Shown: in pieces, positions 62,426 through 64,000 of the stretch | How positions within the stretch are numbered: the first letter of the stretch is position 1 | How the letters are laid out: each line of letters opens with the position of its first letter | NCBI GenBank assembly: GCA_038380795.1 | Contig: CM076261.1 | Location: 6,082,556 to 6,146,555 of the forward strand | Length of the DNA stretch: 64,000 nucleotides | Reading direction: 5' to 3' | Source of the DNA: Pyrocephalus nanus | Taxonomy: Eukaryota > Chordata > Aves > Passeriformes > Tyrannidae | The notes under the pieces: generated by a model | Databases searched by the model: none | Told to the model about the DNA's origin: nothing | Seen by the model: the letters and a program-made list of their open reading frames with translations, nothing else | Position numbers and translations under genes: made by a program

Positions 62426-63199
62426 GGAAGGAGGGCAGAAAGAGGCTCACTGGCTCTCACTGGCCTGGATAAACTATGTGACAGTGTCATCAATGCTGTA
62501 TTGCAAAAGTAGTGTGCCATATCATTTCACTTCACAGAGACATGCTGAGTTTAAAATGAAAATACATGAAAGTATTCTCAAGAAGGAAGCAGTTGGTTAA
62601 GCTGTTGGTTAATATTTGTAATTTTTCTGAAGTTTTTATTTAGTTACTTAAAATAAACTCCTACGCATATCCTGCCCAAGCTGCTCTATCAGCGAGGAGC
62701 GAGTATGCCATCAGGTTTTCTCTGCCAGTCATGAAATTGCTCTGTTAAATCCCCATGCTGGTGTGGAAAGAAGAGCCTGCTCCCAAGCCTCTGACAATGG
62801 GCTCTCTGATTGCTCCTCGTGGTCACAAGTCTTTTATGCTGAGACTGGTTTTCCTTTTGGAGGTGAAAGCATTCCTGCACCATGTGATAGGCTACTAAGC
62901 TTGCCTGGGGTGCTGTGAGGAGCTGACAGAAGAGCCAGGCTTATCAGTTGATGATGTTTCCTCTTTTCCACTGAATTTTCTGTGAATTCACACATCAAAC
63001 TCCATCTGAAAACCAGAGAACGTGCAAATCTGCGAAATTTCACACCAGAAGACCCGAACCCTAGAGATTAGTGTACTGACAGCCATAAAATGCATTTTAA
63101 AGTGTAAAATTACTTACAACCCTGTATCAAGTCCTCCCATTAGTGAACCAGTGAACAGTTATTACAGCACTTTCACTTAATCAAAATTATGTAATTCCA
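62426..63199. other. Unique non-coding stretch
   Basis: No gene recognised. Two overlapping minus frames (62689-62883 and 62834-63043) without domains. Slightly GC-richer than average at 62680-62960. Confidence 0.5.
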
Positions 63200-63420
63200 T
63201 AAATTTGCAGTTTAGATATTTTAAGTGGAGAAGCTGGAGACATTTTTATGCATGGGTGTGCCTTTTGACATGGATGCTTCTGCTTCATTTCTGCAAATTA
63301 GCATCCTGCAGCTCATACCGTTTTTCATCATTTTCTGTCTCCCAATGACTGCTTTTAGCCCATCAACCATATTTCAAGATGACCCATTGCATCTTCTGCT
63401 TGGATCAACATCAATTTATG

Positions 63421-63905
63421 TCTCTTCTTTCTTCTTTTGTTAGGCACTACCAACTGCAAAATGGAGTATTCAGAAGCATCTTTTAGACATTTAGCTGTAT
63501 ATGATGATTGCAGCATGGCCAACTCATCTAACATGTACTATATTTATCATTTACACATTGCTAAACTAATAAAATTTCATTGTTTTGTACTAAACTTTGA
63601 TGTTAAATGTTGTTTTTCCAAATATATGCCATGAATGTATGCCTTCGAAAAATTAAAATAATTTTTAGGGTTTTGTAACAAAGTAATAGAAATTCTGCAA
63701 ATGTCATTTTTTGCAACGTTCTCATTATAAGAAAGTGATACTAGACTTTCTCAGAAAAATTATTTATATCTTTTGTGTAGTAAAATATATATGATTTGTA
63801 CTTCTCAAGTATTGCAATTTCCTTCTCTTAAATGAACTTACTTATTTCAGTCATTGCTTTAGTACTACCAGTGTCATGAAATGCCAGTTCAATAAAAACT
63901 TTATA
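63421..63905 (+). other. Possible terminal exon / 3' UTR
   Basis: A pyrimidine tract ending in ag (tctcttctttcttcttttgt, 63421-63440, then tag to 63443) could be a 3' splice acceptor. Downstream, AATAAA occurs at 63568-63573 and 63891-63896. The segment is T-rich and UTR-like. The plus frame from 63437 to 63634 has no known domain. Everything here is also compatible with ordinary AT-rich DNA, where both motifs arise by chance. Confidence 0.15.
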
Positions 63906-64000
63906 ATTTTAGTATCATAAATTTCCCAAGACCTAGTTTTGATGTTATGAAATTCTGTTATTTCCTTAAAAATGTTTTGTAGCTTATAATCAAAGAGCAT
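63906..64000. other. Unique sequence to window end
   Basis: AT-rich, nothing recognisable. Confidence 0.5.

Noticed and set aside
1..64000. tRNA, rRNA, snRNA, CRISPR array or bacterial-type operon
   Set aside because: Read through on both strands; no cloverleaf with A/B boxes, regularly spaced repeats or ribosomal sequence was recognised.

Overview
This window looks like AT-rich, gene-poor nuclear DNA from a bird. The main evidence is at least nine 5'-truncated CR1 LINE fragments. Several end in the decayed ATTCTATGAT-type 3' tandem repeat and carry the 'ccaacc...cctggccttgaacacttcc' type of 3' region known from avian CR1. There are also two full-length solo LTRs, and a piece of a third, of the roughly 1.1 kb avian ERVL type with TGTTATGGGTTGACC-like starts and repeated 'tgctccagygtggg...ccatgggctgcag' units. 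Such LTRs are, from memory, most familiar in Neoaves, so a neoavian bird is likely; the species cannot be named. No bacterial, plasmid, phage or CRISPR features are present.

Layout: 1-115 is an ERVL LTR fragment (+). A CR1 3' fragment (-) lies at 3491-3668, followed by a (TA)n, A/C-rich, poly-A and (CA)n tract to 3945. A CR1 fragment (+) with a broken reverse transcriptase (RT) end covers 5823-6885. At 12058-13697 two CR1 fragments abut in opposite orientation. A short CR1 tip lies at 16826-16862, and a 36-T run at 18783-18818. The longest CR1 (-) is 19231-20697. An isolated A/C-rich tract lies at 24271-24390. Two oppositely oriented solo ERVL LTRs lie at 39281-40384 (-) and 41817-42868 (+), each with a 5-bp target duplication matching at 4 of 5 bases. 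More CR1 (-) fragments lie at 44363-44873 (with another A/C-rich tract beside it), 52725-53125 and 62044-62425.

No convincing protein-coding gene, tRNA, rRNA or known ncRNA was found. The longer open frames are CR1 remnants, LTR sequence, low-complexity DNA or unrecognised frames of the size expected by chance. The remainder, about 85-90% of the window, reads as unique intergenic or intronic sequence. Three stretches (about 17885-18135, 31140-31300 and 31920-32400) keep CpGs and transcription-factor-like motifs in a CpG-poor background and are possible conserved regulatory elements. A splice-acceptor-like tract at 63421-63443 followed by two AATAAA signals could be a terminal exon or 3' UTR, but this is weak.

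No gene system or novel pathway is visible. The most useful observations are the structure and decay of the retroelements and the few candidate conserved non-coding blocks.
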